Shown here: piece by piece, positions 43,441-52,940 of the stretch
Numbering within the stretch: the first letter of the stretch is position 1
How the letters are laid out: every line of letters begins with the position of its first letter
Assembly: GCA_003142185.1 (NCBI GenBank)
Contig: PLOR01000095.1
Span: forward strand, 1-64,000
Length of the DNA: 64,000 bases
Origin: Bryobacterales bacterium
GTDB lineage: Bacteria > Acidobacteriota > Terriglobia > Bryobacterales > Bryobacteraceae
Direction of reading: 5' to 3'
The notes under the pieces: model-generated
The model's database searches: none
What the model was told of the DNA's origin: nothing
What the model saw: only the letters and a program-made list of their open reading frames with translations
Program-made: the position numbers and the translations under genes

Positions 43441-44835
43441 ATGGGCGGCATGTTTCGTGGACTTCTCTTTCTCTTGTCGTTGTCGGTGTGCTTTGGCCGG
43501 TCCAACATGCCGCCAGAAGCCGATCAAAATCTTGCCCGGGAGATCTATAAGGAGATGGTCGAGATCAAGTCGGGCTACACCACCGGGGCGACGACGCCGG
43601 TGGCGGAGGCAGCGGCGAGACGGCTGCGGGCGGCAGGTTTTCCGGAGCGCGATATTTTTGTCGGCGGAGCTAGCCCTGCGAAGGGGAATCTCGTGGTGCG
43701 GTATCACGGGTCCGGAAGGCTCAGGCCGATCCTTCTGCTGGCACATATCGACGTGGTGGAGGCGAACAGGGAAGACTGGAGCCTGGACCCGTTCACGTTG
43801 ACGGAGAAAGACGGGTATTTCTATGGGCGCGGGACGGCGGACGACAAGGCGCAAGCGGCGGTCTGGGTCGCGAACCTGATCCGGTACCGGCGAGAGGGCT
43901 ATCAGCCGGACCGGGACATCATGGTGGCGCTGACAGCGGACGAGGAGGGCGGGGGGCCGTATAACGGGGTTGCGTGGCTGCTCAAGAATCATCGGGAGCT
44001 GATCGATGGGGAGTTCTGCCTGAACGAGGGCGGGCGGGGGCAGATGGTGAATGGGGTGAAGGTATCGAACAATCTGCAAGCTGCCGAAAAGTGGTATCTC
44101 GACCTTCGCCTGGAGGTGCGAAACAAGGGCGGGCACAGCTCCGTGCCGACGGCGGACAACGCGATCTATAGGCTGGCGCAGGCGCTGGTGCGAGTGAGTC
44201 AGGTCGAGTTCCCCCTGAAGGTGAGCGAAGTCACACGCGCTTACTTCGGTGGACAGGCGAAACTCGACCGGACGAGCGAGAAGGACACACTGGCGGCGGC
44301 CGCGAAGGGCGACCCGGCAGCGATCGAGCGCGTGGCCGAGAGTTCCCCGGTCTGGAATTCCATGCTGCGTACGACCTGCGTGGCCACCATGCTGGAGGGC
44401 GGACATGCGCGCAACGCGCTGCCGCAACTTGCCGCCGCGAACGTGAACTGCCGGGTTCTTCCGGGCGAGTCGTTGGAGGAAGTGCTGGAGAGGGTGAAGG
44501 GGGCCGTGGGGGACGCCCAAGTGACGATCTCGGTAACCACGCGCGAGGAGAACTCTCCGGCATCGCCGCTGCGAGAGGACTTGGTTCGGACGATGTCCGC
44601 CATCACGGACGAGATGTGGCCCGGAGTGGCGGTCGTGCCCACGTTGAGCACTGGCGCGACCGACGGGCGGATGTTGCGGGTGGCGGGAATTCCAACCTAT
44701 GGCGTGCAAGGCTTTTTCGGAGAACGCGACGATTACCGGGCGCACGGGCGCGACGAGCGGATGCTGGTTCAGTCGTTCTACGAGGGACAGACGTTTCTTT
44801 ATAGCTTGGTAAAGAAGTTGTCGAAGGCCCAGTAG
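43441..44835 (+). CDS. Secreted M20-family zinc peptidase
   Basis: 464 aa (ATG 43450 is an alternative start). Signal peptide [17 protein letters not shown]20 metal ligands: His102 and Asp104 in LAHIDVVEA, Asp-Asp in GRGTADDKA near residue 136, Glu-Glu in TADEEGGGP near residue 168, and a late His in [10 protein letters not shown]. The dimerisation domain (about 210-330) lies between, with the conserved GGHSSVP. It should be a periplasmic or secreted exopeptidase of broad type. The gene is followed by remnants, not by an operon partner. Confidence 0.88.
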   Translation: MGGMFRGLLFLLSLSVCFGRSNMPPEADQNLAREIYKEMVEIKSGYTTGATTPVAEAAARRLRAAGFPERDIFVGGASPAKGNLVVRYHGSGRLRPILLLAHIDVVEANREDWSLDPFTLTEKDGYFYGRGTADDKAQAAVWVANLIRYRREGYQPDRDIMVALTADEEGGGPYNGVAWLLKNHRELIDGEFCLNEGGRGQMVNGVKVSNNLQAAEKWYLDLRLEVRNKGGHSSVPTADNAIYRLAQALVRVSQVEFPLKVSEVTRAYFGGQAKLDRTSEKDTLAAAAKGDPAAIERVAESSPVWNSMLRTTCVATMLEGGHARNALPQLAAANVNCRVLPGESLEEVLERVKGAVGDAQVTISVTTREENSPASPLREDLVRTMSAITDEMWPGVAVVPTLSTGATDGRMLRVAGIPTYGVQGFFGERDDYRAHGRDERMLVQSFYEGQTFLYSLVKKLSKAQ

Positions 44836-44869
44836 GCCAAGGCGCGCGGCGCCGATGGACATGGGGCCC

Positions 44870-45019
44870 CAGTTGTCGGCGCCGGTGGGAAAGGGTACGG
44901 GCCAGGGGCTTGCGATTGCTCAGTCCGTGATCGTGCGGAAGCACGGGGGCACACTCAGTTTCGAATCCGAAGGCGGCGTTGGTACGACATTTTTGATCCA
45001 GTTGCCGTTTTTTACTTAA
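44870..45019 (+). pseudogene. C-terminal scrap of a histidine kinase
   Basis: The frame reads [20 protein letters not shown] followed by [20 protein letters not shown], which is the G2 box and last strands of a HATPase_c domain. Only about 50 codons remain before TAA 45017; the rest of the kinase is missing. No start codon context. A genuine fragment, not a gene. Confidence 0.7.
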
Positions 45020-45035
45020 TGGACGGAAAGGCAAA

Positions 45036-45275
45036 GACTTGAGCGCAGGACCGGTTCCCCAGCCCTTCTTGAACTCGGTCTGGTGCCCGGTTCGGTTGCC
45101 GTCGCTGGGGAACGGCCACGGGCCGGGACTGAATGCCTCGACGGCGATGTCGGTCAATGGAACCTCGGCAACCCCGGTTCGGGTCTTGGAGTCGTCGATG
45201 AACGCCACCTTGTCGGCAAGGTCCACCTGCTCCTTCTTCGACGTAAATATCGCCCGGCGGTGCTTGCTGGGCCAG
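45036..45275 (-). pseudogene. Fragment of a tyrosine recombinase (integrase)
   Basis: The minus-strand frame reads KKEQVDLADKVAFIDDSKTR and then TGVAEVPLTDIAVEAFSPGPWPFPSDGNRTGHQTEFKKGW, the pattern of phage-type integrases around the catalytic Lys hairpin (the 'DSKT.tGvaeVPLT..a.eaf' block). The part with the catalytic His-x-x-Arg and Tyr is absent, and the frame runs into the kinase scrap. So it is a non-functional remnant of a past integration. Confidence 0.6.
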
Positions 45276-45329
45276 CGCGATGCCCGGAGACGCCCAAAGC
45301 AGGATTGATTTCATCAGATGCTCCGTCGC

Positions 45330-46082
45330 TCACTCGCGCCCGGGATTCAAGGCGTTGGAACAACGGCACTCTCCCTGAGTCCAATAGCATTTGTACTGCG
45401 CACATTCCCCTTCGTTGCGGGCGTTCTTCTCCACGAAGTAGCTGGCCAGCTTCTGCACCGTTCCTCTCGCCGCGTCTTCCTGGCGATGGCGCTCATCGAT
45501 ATTTCCGATTTCCTTCTGCATATCGGCCCGCAAGGAGGGGTCGAGCTGCAGCGCCTTTTGAAAATCGGCACTGGCGTGCGCCCGATCGTTCAAGGTGTAA
45601 TACACCCACCCGCGCCCCAGGTAGCTACGCGGCGATCGCGGATTCAGCGCGATCGCGTGGTTGAAAGCATCCAGCGCCCGCAGCGCGTTGGCGTGGTTGT
45701 GATGCGTCCAGTCGTCTCCAGCGTCGTAGTTGACGTCGCCATAGTTGTGCCAGGCTGAAAAATCCTTGGGATCGAGGTGGATCGCTTTCTCCAGGTCCTT
45801 GGCCGCGAGCCAGGACCAGAACATCGCGTAGCGGCTGGTCCGCGCCAGTCTTTCGTCGTCAACCCCCCGGTCCACCAGGGCGCCTTCGTCGTTGGGATTC
45901 TTAAGCAGGGCCGCATTGTCGTGCCAGAATTGCCGCACCACCCGCGGATCGCAGCTTTGGAGCGCCCGCTGCGGCGAACCCCATCTGTCCTCCCATCCGG
46001 GTATCTGCTGGGCCGCCGCGTTTCCGGCCAGGAATACCATCGCGGCGATGCGCATAAGCTGAGTGGGAAAATCGAACGTCAT
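45330..46082 (-). CDS. Secreted TPR protein with Cys-rich tail
   Basis: 250 aa with a signal peptide (about residues 1-24, ending NAAAQ). Residues 90-190 contain tetratricopeptide repeats (AAKDLEKAIHLDPKDFSAWHNYGDV, ALDAFNHAIALNPRSPRSYLGRGWVYY, ASADFQKALQLDPS). The C-terminus has C-x4-C-x6-C-x-C (CAQYKCYWTQGECRC), probably disulfide-bonded. TPR proteins of this kind hold protein partners in the periplasm. The partner is unknown. Confidence 0.7.
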   Translation of the reverse strand: MTFDFPTQLMRIAAMVFLAGNAAAQQIPGWEDRWGSPQRALQSCDPRVVRQFWHDNAALLKNPNDEGALVDRGVDDERLARTSRYAMFWSWLAAKDLEKAIHLDPKDFSAWHNYGDVNYDAGDDWTHHNHANALRALDAFNHAIALNPRSPRSYLGRGWVYYTLNDRAHASADFQKALQLDPSLRADMQKEIGNIDERHRQEDAARGTVQKLASYFVEKNARNEGECAQYKCYWTQGECRCSNALNPGRE

Positions 46083-46196
46083 TTTGCCTCTCCTTCTTCT
46101 CGTTCTTCCGCGGATCGCCGCCGGACGGTCCTACTGGAGTCCCCGCGGATCGCCGCCGCCCTTGGCCTTCCATTCCTAACTCCATTTCGAGCTTGA

Positions 46197-47231
46197 TCAG
46201 TGGATCGGAGGCCCACCATTGTTCGGATTCTCCGCGCCACCCCGCCCCTTCCATTGCGCATACAAGATTGTTCCCAGAGTGCTGTGCATCGCCGACGACG
46301 CACCGCCAAAGGAAGCTTGCGCCTTCGCCCATGAAGCGGCAAACTCGGCGTTTCGGAGACTGGCAAGGTAGTTACCGAAAGCGCGCTCGTCAGCGAAACG
46401 CGCCGGTGCGCGCGCATTCGCGAGCGCGTCCGCTATCCACTGGCCGTCCCCCGAAGCTCTCAACAATGCGATCGCCTTTCGACGATCGCGTGGGACCCCT
46501 TCGCCTAACTCATACTGGATTCCAATCGCCTCCTGAGCCATGTCGAAACCCTGGTTCGCACTCTTAATATAAAGTTCCGTGGCTTTGGCTGGGTCCTTCG
46601 GGAGGCCGCCTTCCCCTTCCTCGTACATGCCGCCCAATGCGAACTCCGAGGCGCGATGCCCTTGCGCGGCAGCCGCGCTGAACCAATAGGCCGCCGCTCG
46701 ATCGTCGGCCTTCACACCGTGGCCGTCTTGATAGAGGATGCCGAGAGTCGCCTGGGCGCGCTTGTCGCCCATATTGGCGGCCTTCATGAGCAACGGGTAA
46801 GCATCCCGGTACCGGTTCCGATCAAGCAGTCCGGACGCGTACTGCCATAATCGATTCGCGGCCGCCTGCTGGCCGCCAGGAACACCCAGAGGCGGCGGGG
46901 TGGACGGGACGACAAAGTGAATTTCCGGCGGCGGAGCCGGAGTCGGTTTGATCTGGACTTGTCCGTAATTGCCGGCAAGAGGGCCCGGACAATAGACCAG
47001 AGCGAACCCATATTTCGTGCACTGCGGATTCTCTCGGACGACTTGAGTCACCCGGTCCTGTGGAACTCGATAGCCGAACACGCAAGGATTTGGCTGGTTA
47101 TAGAGGGGTGAGTTGGGGCTCACTGGAAACGGACAGTTCAGTTGGGCTGAAGTTGGCCGCTGCGCATGTGCCAAACCGCACATCAAGAACAAGCCGACCG
47201 GCACAATTCGAACACTTCCCGGATGTATCAT
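46197..47231 (-). CDS. Secreted Sel1-repeat protein
   Basis: 344 aa. Signal peptide MIHPGSVRIVPVGLFLMCGLAHAQ. Cys residues and a Pro linker fill residues 25-125. Sel1-like repeats cover about residues 130-270 (YPLLMKAANMGDKRAQATLGILYQDGHGVKADDRAAAYWFSAAAAQGHRAS and following units with GVPRDRRKA). Sel1 repeats bind proteins, often in signalling. It lies in the same direction as the TPR protein gene, 114 bases upstream. Confidence 0.75.
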   Translation of the reverse strand: MIHPGSVRIVPVGLFLMCGLAHAQRPTSAQLNCPFPVSPNSPLYNQPNPCVFGYRVPQDRVTQVVRENPQCTKYGFALVYCPGPLAGNYGQVQIKPTPAPPPEIHFVVPSTPPPLGVPGGQQAAANRLWQYASGLLDRNRYRDAYPLLMKAANMGDKRAQATLGILYQDGHGVKADDRAAAYWFSAAAAQGHRASEFALGGMYEEGEGGLPKDPAKATELYIKSANQGFDMAQEAIGIQYELGEGVPRDRRKAIALLRASGDGQWIADALANARAPARFADERAFGNYLASLRNAEFAASWAKAQASFGGASSAMHSTLGTILYAQWKGRGGAENPNNGGPPIH

Positions 47232-47356
47232 CGATCCCCCTCCAGCCCGATGAAGATCGGGTTTACGTATACTGATTTATTGCCTGGGGACGTCTGAGAA
47301 GTCCTTAGGGCGTTCTGAATTTTTCTGAAAGTGCCCGTTTTTAAGGAGTTGCGCAG

Positions 47357-50017
47357 GTGCCTGCCGAACCGGTCGAGAAATATCGCTTCGGTGATTTCGA
47401 GCTTCTGCCGCGGCAGCGGGTGCTCCTGCGCGCCGGGTCGCGAATTCCTCTGACCCCCAAGCCGCTCGGTACGCTCCTCCTGCTGGTCGCCCGTGCGGGG
47501 CAAACCGTGACTAAGGAAGAGCTCTTCGACGAAGTCTGGAACGGCGCCGCGGTGGAAGAGAACAACCTGACGCAGAGTATCTCGGCGCTGCGGAAGGCTC
47601 TGGGGGAAAAGCGGGGCGAAAATCGCTACATCGTCACCGATCCGAGCCGCGGCTACCGTTTCGTCGCGCCGGTGTCGCATGTTCGCGAGGAAACCGCCGC
47701 CTCGGCGCCTCCTCGCGGCCGGGTACCCAACCTGCCCGTGGCGATTGGCGGATTACTCCTGATGGCCGCGGTTCTGGCCGTGTGGATCCGCTACCGTCAG
47801 GTTGCCGTACAGCCCGTCACCCGCCCATCCATCGCCGTTTTGCGTGTCCGCGATTTATCCAAGAATTCCACGGAAGCGTGGCTGCAAACCGCGCTTCCGG
47901 AAATGCTCACTTCCGAACTCGCCGCCGGAAACAAGCTGCGGACCGTTCCCACCGAAGACGTGGCCCGATGGCGAATCGATGCCGGGGCGGCGATCGACAA
48001 TCAATCGCAATCCGCGGTTCTTCATTCCGCCAGTACCGGGCTGGGGGCTGACACGGTCGTCCTGGGTACCTATGTCGTGACGGGGATCTGTCCCGAATGC
48101 CGCATCCGCGTGGATCTCGGCGTGATTCAGGCGCGCACGGGTGAACGATTAGGCACCGTGATCGAGGAGGGATCGGCGGCCGACCTGCTCGATCTCACCA
48201 CCCGTTTGGGCCATGGTCTGCGCGCGCAATTGGGACTGAAGAACGAGGTCGCCCCGACGTCCAAATGGCCGGCGGCGAGCGGCATGCGCGAGTATTCGGA
48301 AGGGCTGGCGAGTCTGCGCCAGGGGGATCCGCTGGCCGCGCGGCAACATCTCGAAGCCGCCGGCGCCGCCGACCCGCAGAACGCGCTCATCCACTCCGCG
48401 CTGGCGGAAACCTGGACGGCGCTCGGCTACGGAATCCGCGCCAATGAAGAAGACAAACGCGCCTACGATCTGGCAGGCACGCTTGATCGGCTGGATCAGC
48501 TCGGCCTGGAGGCGCGATACCGCGCCAGCGTCAAGGATTGGGACCGCGCCATCGAAATATATAAGACGATTTTCAAGCTATTCCCCGACAGCCTGAACGA
48601 TGGACTCAACCTGGCGGCCATGCAGTGGAAAGCTCAGCGCGTGCCGGATGCCACGGCCACTTTGAACCAATTGCGCCGCCTGCCAAAACCGGCCGGCAAC
48701 GATCCGCGAATCGATTTGTCCGAAGCTCGCGCAGTCGGCACTTTGAACGATTTCACCCGCACGCGGACACTGGCTCACGCCGCCGCGGAGGAAGCCCAGG
48801 CTCGTGGCGCGCGCTATTTGTATGCCAAGGCCCGATTGCTCGAGGGCGGAGCCATGCAGAGCATGGCTGCTCCCAATGCCCTCGCGGTGCAGGATGAGGC
48901 CCGTAAGATCTGCGAGGCCATCGGCGATCGCAATTGTGTCAGCCAGGCCTGGCGCATTCGCGGAAACTACCTCTATTACACGGGCGACTTTCAGGCTGCA
49001 CAAGACGCGTATGCGCAGGGGGTCGGGATCGCACGCGAGCTCGGCAACAACGCGGAGCTGGCCAATCTTCTGGTGGGTTATGGAGTGGTCGAAAAGGTCA
49101 ATCGGAACTGGCCGCAGGCCGAGCGGAATTTCCAGGAAGCGATTTCTCTGAAACTGCAGGTCGGCTTCAATCCCAATGAGGTGCGGAATGAACTTGCCGA
49201 ACTTTACTTGACGATGGGCAGTCTGAAGGACGCCGAAAGGCTCCTTCAGTTTGAGGAGACCACCATCGAGCAAGCCGGCGCGCATGAAGACTCCGGGGAT
49301 ATGCTGATGCTCGAAGCCGCACTGGCGCGCTTGCGGGGCCAACTGGATCGCGCTCGGCAACTCGCCGACCGCGGCGTGACCGAACTGCGCCGTACCGGCG
49401 ACCCGTCAGTGGTGACGGCGGGGCTATCGCAAAGGAGTTCCCTCTACACGGCGGAGGGAAAACTCGCGGAAGCGGAAAAGGATCTGGCCGAAGCCGGCGA
49501 TGGAACCGGGCCTGAAAATGTAGGCGCGATCACGCTATCGCGAGCCGAGCTCGCGATTGCCAACGGTCAGTTGCAAACTGCCGCGCAGGAATCCGCAAAG
49601 GCGGCCCAGGCTTTCGACAAGGCGCATCTGGACGATCTTGCCACGCAGGCATTTGTTACCGCCGCGGATGCTCTCGATATGTCCGGACGCCAGGCAGAAG
49701 CACTGGCGGCATGCGGCGAAGCCGGCAAGCGCGCGGGGCTTACTCCGAATGAGCTGGCCGGCGCCATGGCTCTGGTGTGTTCGTGGCGCCTTTCCACCGG
49801 AGAGTCGGCCACCATACCTGCGCAATTGCAGGCGAAAATCGCGAGGCTATCGAACCCGGAACTGAAATCGACTTTGGATTACGCCCGCGCGTTACGAATG
49901 AAACGGGCAGGCGGGGCGAATTATCGGGTGGCTGCCCGCGAGATCGCCGCGGAAGCCGTGAAGCTGGGATACGTCACGCTATCGCGACGCGCCGCGTCCC
50001 TGGTGGAACACCCTTAG
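47357..50017 (+). CDS. CadC/ToxR-type winged-helix regulator with TPR sensor region
   Basis: 886 aa from GTG 47357, with AAGGAG about nine bases upstream. An OmpR/CadC winged helix occupies residues 5-105 (YRFGDFELLPRQRVLLRAGSRIPLTPKPLGTLLLLV, ENNLTQSISALRKALGE, RYIVTDPSRGYRFVAPV). A membrane helix lies at about 120-142. The outer region has a FlgO-like/adenylate-cyclase-associated segment (about 155-270) and then tetratricopeptide repeats to the end. Such one-component membrane regulators are very common in Solibacter-type genomes. Divergent from the Sel1 gene, which may be its target. Confidence 0.83.
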   Translation: MPAEPVEKYRFGDFELLPRQRVLLRAGSRIPLTPKPLGTLLLLVARAGQTVTKEELFDEVWNGAAVEENNLTQSISALRKALGEKRGENRYIVTDPSRGYRFVAPVSHVREETAASAPPRGRVPNLPVAIGGLLLMAAVLAVWIRYRQVAVQPVTRPSIAVLRVRDLSKNSTEAWLQTALPEMLTSELAAGNKLRTVPTEDVARWRIDAGAAIDNQSQSAVLHSASTGLGADTVVLGTYVVTGICPECRIRVDLGVIQARTGERLGTVIEEGSAADLLDLTTRLGHGLRAQLGLKNEVAPTSKWPAASGMREYSEGLASLRQGDPLAARQHLEAAGAADPQNALIHSALAETWTALGYGIRANEEDKRAYDLAGTLDRLDQLGLEARYRASVKDWDRAIEIYKTIFKLFPDSLNDGLNLAAMQWKAQRVPDATATLNQLRRLPKPAGNDPRIDLSEARAVGTLNDFTRTRTLAHAAAEEAQARGARYLYAKARLLEGGAMQSMAAPNALAVQDEARKICEAIGDRNCVSQAWRIRGNYLYYTGDFQAAQDAYAQGVGIARELGNNAELANLLVGYGVVEKVNRNWPQAERNFQEAISLKLQVGFNPNEVRNELAELYLTMGSLKDAERLLQFEETTIEQAGAHEDSGDMLMLEAALARLRGQLDRARQLADRGVTELRRTGDPSVVTAGLSQRSSLYTAEGKLAEAEKDLAEAGDGTGPENVGAITLSRAELAIANGQLQTAAQESAKAAQAFDKAHLDDLATQAFVTAADALDMSGRQAEALAACGEAGKRAGLTPNELAGAMALVCSWRLSTGESATIPAQLQAKIARLSNPELKSTLDYARALRMKRAGGANYRVAAREIAAEAVKLGYVTLSRRAASLVEHP

Positions 50018-50186
50018 CTAAGCTAGGCAGGGAGAATTATACGGCCCGACCGGCCTAGGTGGAGGTGACTTGAGGAATACAATCGAAGCAGTGGATCGGG
50101 CTGCATCGGGCTTTCCATGAATTCGGCCTGGCCGATTTGCGAGGCCGTTGCATCCTTGCTGTATACGATGACATGGGCACCGAAGA

Positions 50187-50558
50187 TCATGAGGCTTCGT
50201 CAGGGGCGAGCGCCAGCGCGCTGGCCACGACTGAATACAGATCCAGCATCCGGAACGGCTTGCTGATGAACCTGGCGCGCGGGGAAATGGCCTCCGCGGC
50301 AAGGTACCCCGACATCATGACAACAGCAATAGTGGGGCACATCTTGGTGATCCTTCTGACCAACTCCGGCCCGCACATCTCGGGCATGATGACATCGGAC
50401 ACCACCAAATCGAAACACGGCGCGGTCTGCATTAGCTCCAATGCTTGCCTGGGACCGGACACTGCGTGGACTTCATACCCCTGGGCGGAAAGCGCCTTGC
50501 ACACCAGACTTAGGACGGCAGGCTCGTCATCGACGACAAGTACCTTTACCGTTGCCAT
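50187..50558 (-). CDS. Single-domain response regulator
   Basis: 123 aa, a receiver domain only. Acidic pair Asp10-Asp11, phospho-acceptor Asp55 (LVVSDVIMPE), switch Ser in VMMSGY and Lys in FISKPF. No output domain, so it works by binding a partner after phosphorylation, or as a phosphate sink. No kinase gene is adjacent. Confidence 0.85.
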   Translation of the reverse strand: MATVKVLVVDDEPAVLSLVCKALSAQGYEVHAVSGPRQALELMQTAPCFDLVVSDVIMPEMCGPELVRRITKMCPTIAVVMMSGYLAAEAISPRARFISKPFRMLDLYSVVASALALAPDEAS

Positions 50559-50686
50559 CCAGCCCTCCGAGGCGCATGATCGGGGCTAGTATACACCCAA
50601 AACAGCGCGGCTGAACCCATTCCAATGGTACGTACCAGCCGCGCCGCTTCAGGCTTCAGACGGACCCGCTCCGGATTCTGCGCCGG

Positions 50687-52411
50687 TCACACCACGCTGG
50701 CTAGCAGTTTCGTGCCGTCCGGTACACCCAGTCCCGAGCAGGCGTCCCAACCGGGGCCGGCCGTGTACAACCCTTTCAGCTTTCCGTAGATGTCGTTGTT
50801 CCCGGTGGTGATGTCGCGGAACGCCGCCGCCGCTGAGCCGTACAGGAGCGGGTTCAGGAAACCGGCTGTCGTGCCCGGCGTCTTCTGCGCCAGGCTTTGG
50901 TTGATGAGAGCGATCAGGCCGGCCATCAGCGGCGCCACTGCGCTGGTGCCTCCGATCACCTGCTGAGATCCCGCCAGAAAGATTTGGTATCCAGTGTCGG
51001 GATCCGCGTTGCCGGCCACGTCCGGCAAGCCGCGCCCGGCGCTGCCATTGGGCGCTTTCGGCACCTTGATGTTGGTCTGGTAAGAAGGCAGCGCGAACAG
51101 ATTGCTGACGCCGCCGCCGCCCGCGCCGTCCGTCGCACCTTCGTTCCAGACCACCTCGCCCGCGATCGCTCCGCCGGTCACGGAAAGTTTCGTGCCCCCG
51201 CAGGCCAGCGAAAACGGGCTCGAGGAAGGGAAGTCGGCATGCGGCTTCTTGTCCCACCCCTTCAGAGCCATATCGGGCGAACCGTCGTCGCCCGCCGCGC
51301 AGCAAATCGTCACGCCTAATTGCGCGGCGTCCTGAATCGCCTGATTCAAGCCCTGCGTGAACTGCTGATCCACCTGTCCGCCCGGGTCCTCCGGCCCTCC
51401 CCAACTGATCGAAACTACGCTCGGCTTGTGTACCGTGTCTTGGACCGCCTGGTTTACCGCGTCAATGAAGCCGGCCGTCGTGTTGGGTGTAAAGTAAACC
51501 ACGATGGTTGCCCCGGGCGCGATGGAGCCGGCTACCTCTATGTCCAGCGTCACTTCGCCGTCTGAGTCGGGGTCCGGTCCGGGCACGTTCGCTCCGCCAT
51601 CCACGCTCACCGCCACTACCGTCGGCGCGGCGATGCCCAGACCCTTGAAGTAAGCCGCCAGGTCGGATGTCTGATATCCGGTGCCGGTCGGCTTGCCGGT
51701 GTTGTCCACGTTATTCAGTTCGATCAGTGCGATCGACTGGCCTTGGCCCGTCAGCCTCGCGGGAAAGTTGTAGAGCGCCGCCACCTGCGGCGCTGTGACA
51801 CTCGGGTCCGCTGCCTTCTTGCTCTTCGCTGGCGCCGGCTTCCCCTTGGCCGGCTTGCCGGCCGCGCCTTTTACCTTGGCCGCCTTCCGCGCCGCGGGGG
51901 TGATCGGATCGCGCAATCGGGAGTGCCGTTTCGCCACCGGACGATTATCCAGCCCATGCACGCCGACGACGATATCCTGCAGGTCTTTCGGAATGTAAAT
52001 GGCGCCCGTGCGGCCGCGGTATGGCGCCGCGCCGCCCTTTGTGTAGTGGCGCAACTCCACACCGAATGCTTCGCTCAAACTGGCGGCGGAGCCTTTCAGC
52101 CGGATTGTCCGCTGCCCGGCGTTCGCCGCCGATACCACCAAGCCGTGGTCGTGCGCGAATGCCTCCACTTTCGCGAAATCCGCCGGGTCCGCCCCGTATC
52201 GTGCGGCGAAGTCCTCGCGGCTCAGGGTCTGGCGCTCGGCCGGCTTTTGCGCGCCTATCTTCATCAGTGCTTCTGGAGACGCTTGGGCGCGGCCCCGGAC
52301 ACGAACTGTTACTTCGATCTGGTCGCTGGCGTCCACGGTTTTGCCCGCTTTCGCGCCCGCCATTGCTTTACGCTCGCTGCCAGGCAGCTTAACACGCGGT
52401 TTCGTCGCCAT
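50687..52411 (-). CDS. Sedolisin-family (S53) serine carboxyl peptidase
   Basis: 574 aa. A pro-domain covers residues 1-165 (activation by autocleavage; contains LSREDFAARYGAD and IRLKGSAASLSEAFGV), then a Lys/Ala/Pro-rich linker (about 180-205) and the catalytic domain. Catalytic Glu286 and Asp290 lie in GEVTLDIEVAG, and Ser490 in GGTSAVAP; the oxyanion Asp would be within the preceding half. The C-terminal calcium site is likely in FRDITTGNNDIYG. No signal peptide, as in many kumamolisin-like bacterial members. These enzymes work in acidic conditions. Confidence 0.88.
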   Translation of the reverse strand: MATKPRVKLPGSERKAMAGAKAGKTVDASDQIEVTVRVRGRAQASPEALMKIGAQKPAERQTLSREDFAARYGADPADFAKVEAFAHDHGLVVSAANAGQRTIRLKGSAASLSEAFGVELRHYTKGGAAPYRGRTGAIYIPKDLQDIVVGVHGLDNRPVAKRHSRLRDPITPAARKAAKVKGAAGKPAKGKPAPAKSKKAADPSVTAPQVAALYNFPARLTGQGQSIALIELNNVDNTGKPTGTGYQTSDLAAYFKGLGIAAPTVVAVSVDGGANVPGPDPDSDGEVTLDIEVAGSIAPGATIVVYFTPNTTAGFIDAVNQAVQDTVHKPSVVSISWGGPEDPGGQVDQQFTQGLNQAIQDAAQLGVTICCAAGDDGSPDMALKGWDKKPHADFPSSSPFSLACGGTKLSVTGGAIAGEVVWNEGATDGAGGGGVSNLFALPSYQTNIKVPKAPNGSAGRGLPDVAGNADPDTGYQIFLAGSQQVIGGTSAVAPLMAGLIALINQSLAQKTPGTTAGFLNPLLYGSAAAAFRDITTGNNDIYGKLKGLYTAGPGWDACSGLGVPDGTKLLASVV

Positions 52412-52525
52412 CTGAAAACCCTCCTACACCTTAGTAAGTGATCGAGTCAATTCTATATCACTCGCCGTTAGTGCCGCGTCGCCGAATGTAACTTTCATCA
52501 CGTTGCCGGTGCGGACAATCCACCT

Positions 52526-52848
52526 TCATTTTGGCGGGTCCAATCGCTTCGCAGGTATATTGAATCCCCATAGGTGCAAGATCAGGCCGGTGGCGCGGCC
52601 CTTTTCATCGCGCTCGAAACTAATCTGGATATCGGCTTCCTTGATAAAAAAGCCCCGCTCGGTCTCCGCCAGGAGCCGGAACCGCCGCCCGCATCGATCC
52701 CGGCCACCATGCCGATACTGACGTGCCGGACGTCGATGCGATCCACCAGGATTTGCCGGATCTCCGCCTCGGACGGCTGCGCCGCTAACGAAGCCTCGGC
52801 CGCCAGGATGGCCGCGACAAGATACGCCACTCCTCGGTTGTCTGACAT
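52526..52848 (-). pseudogene. Serine hydrolase (beta-lactamase-like) gene with internal deletion
   Basis: The first frame (from ATG 52848) gives a signal peptide and IRQILVDRIDVRHVSIGMVA, the N-terminus of beta-lactamase-type serine hydrolases. After about residue 52 the sense continues in a second frame: FRLLAETERGFFIKEADIQI and ISFERDEKGRATGLILHL...PAKRL, which is the DUF3471 C-terminal domain of the same kind of protein. The catalytic domain between them is gone, and the frame is broken at the join. Both ends belong to one ancestral gene. Confidence 0.65.
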
Positions 52849-52940
52849 GCGAAAGCTCCTTGTTGTTTGTGAAATACGCGGTTGTTTCCGAGCTATGCGC
52901 CGCGTCGTGCGGGCGCCATTCGGAAGGCCGAATGTCGCTG

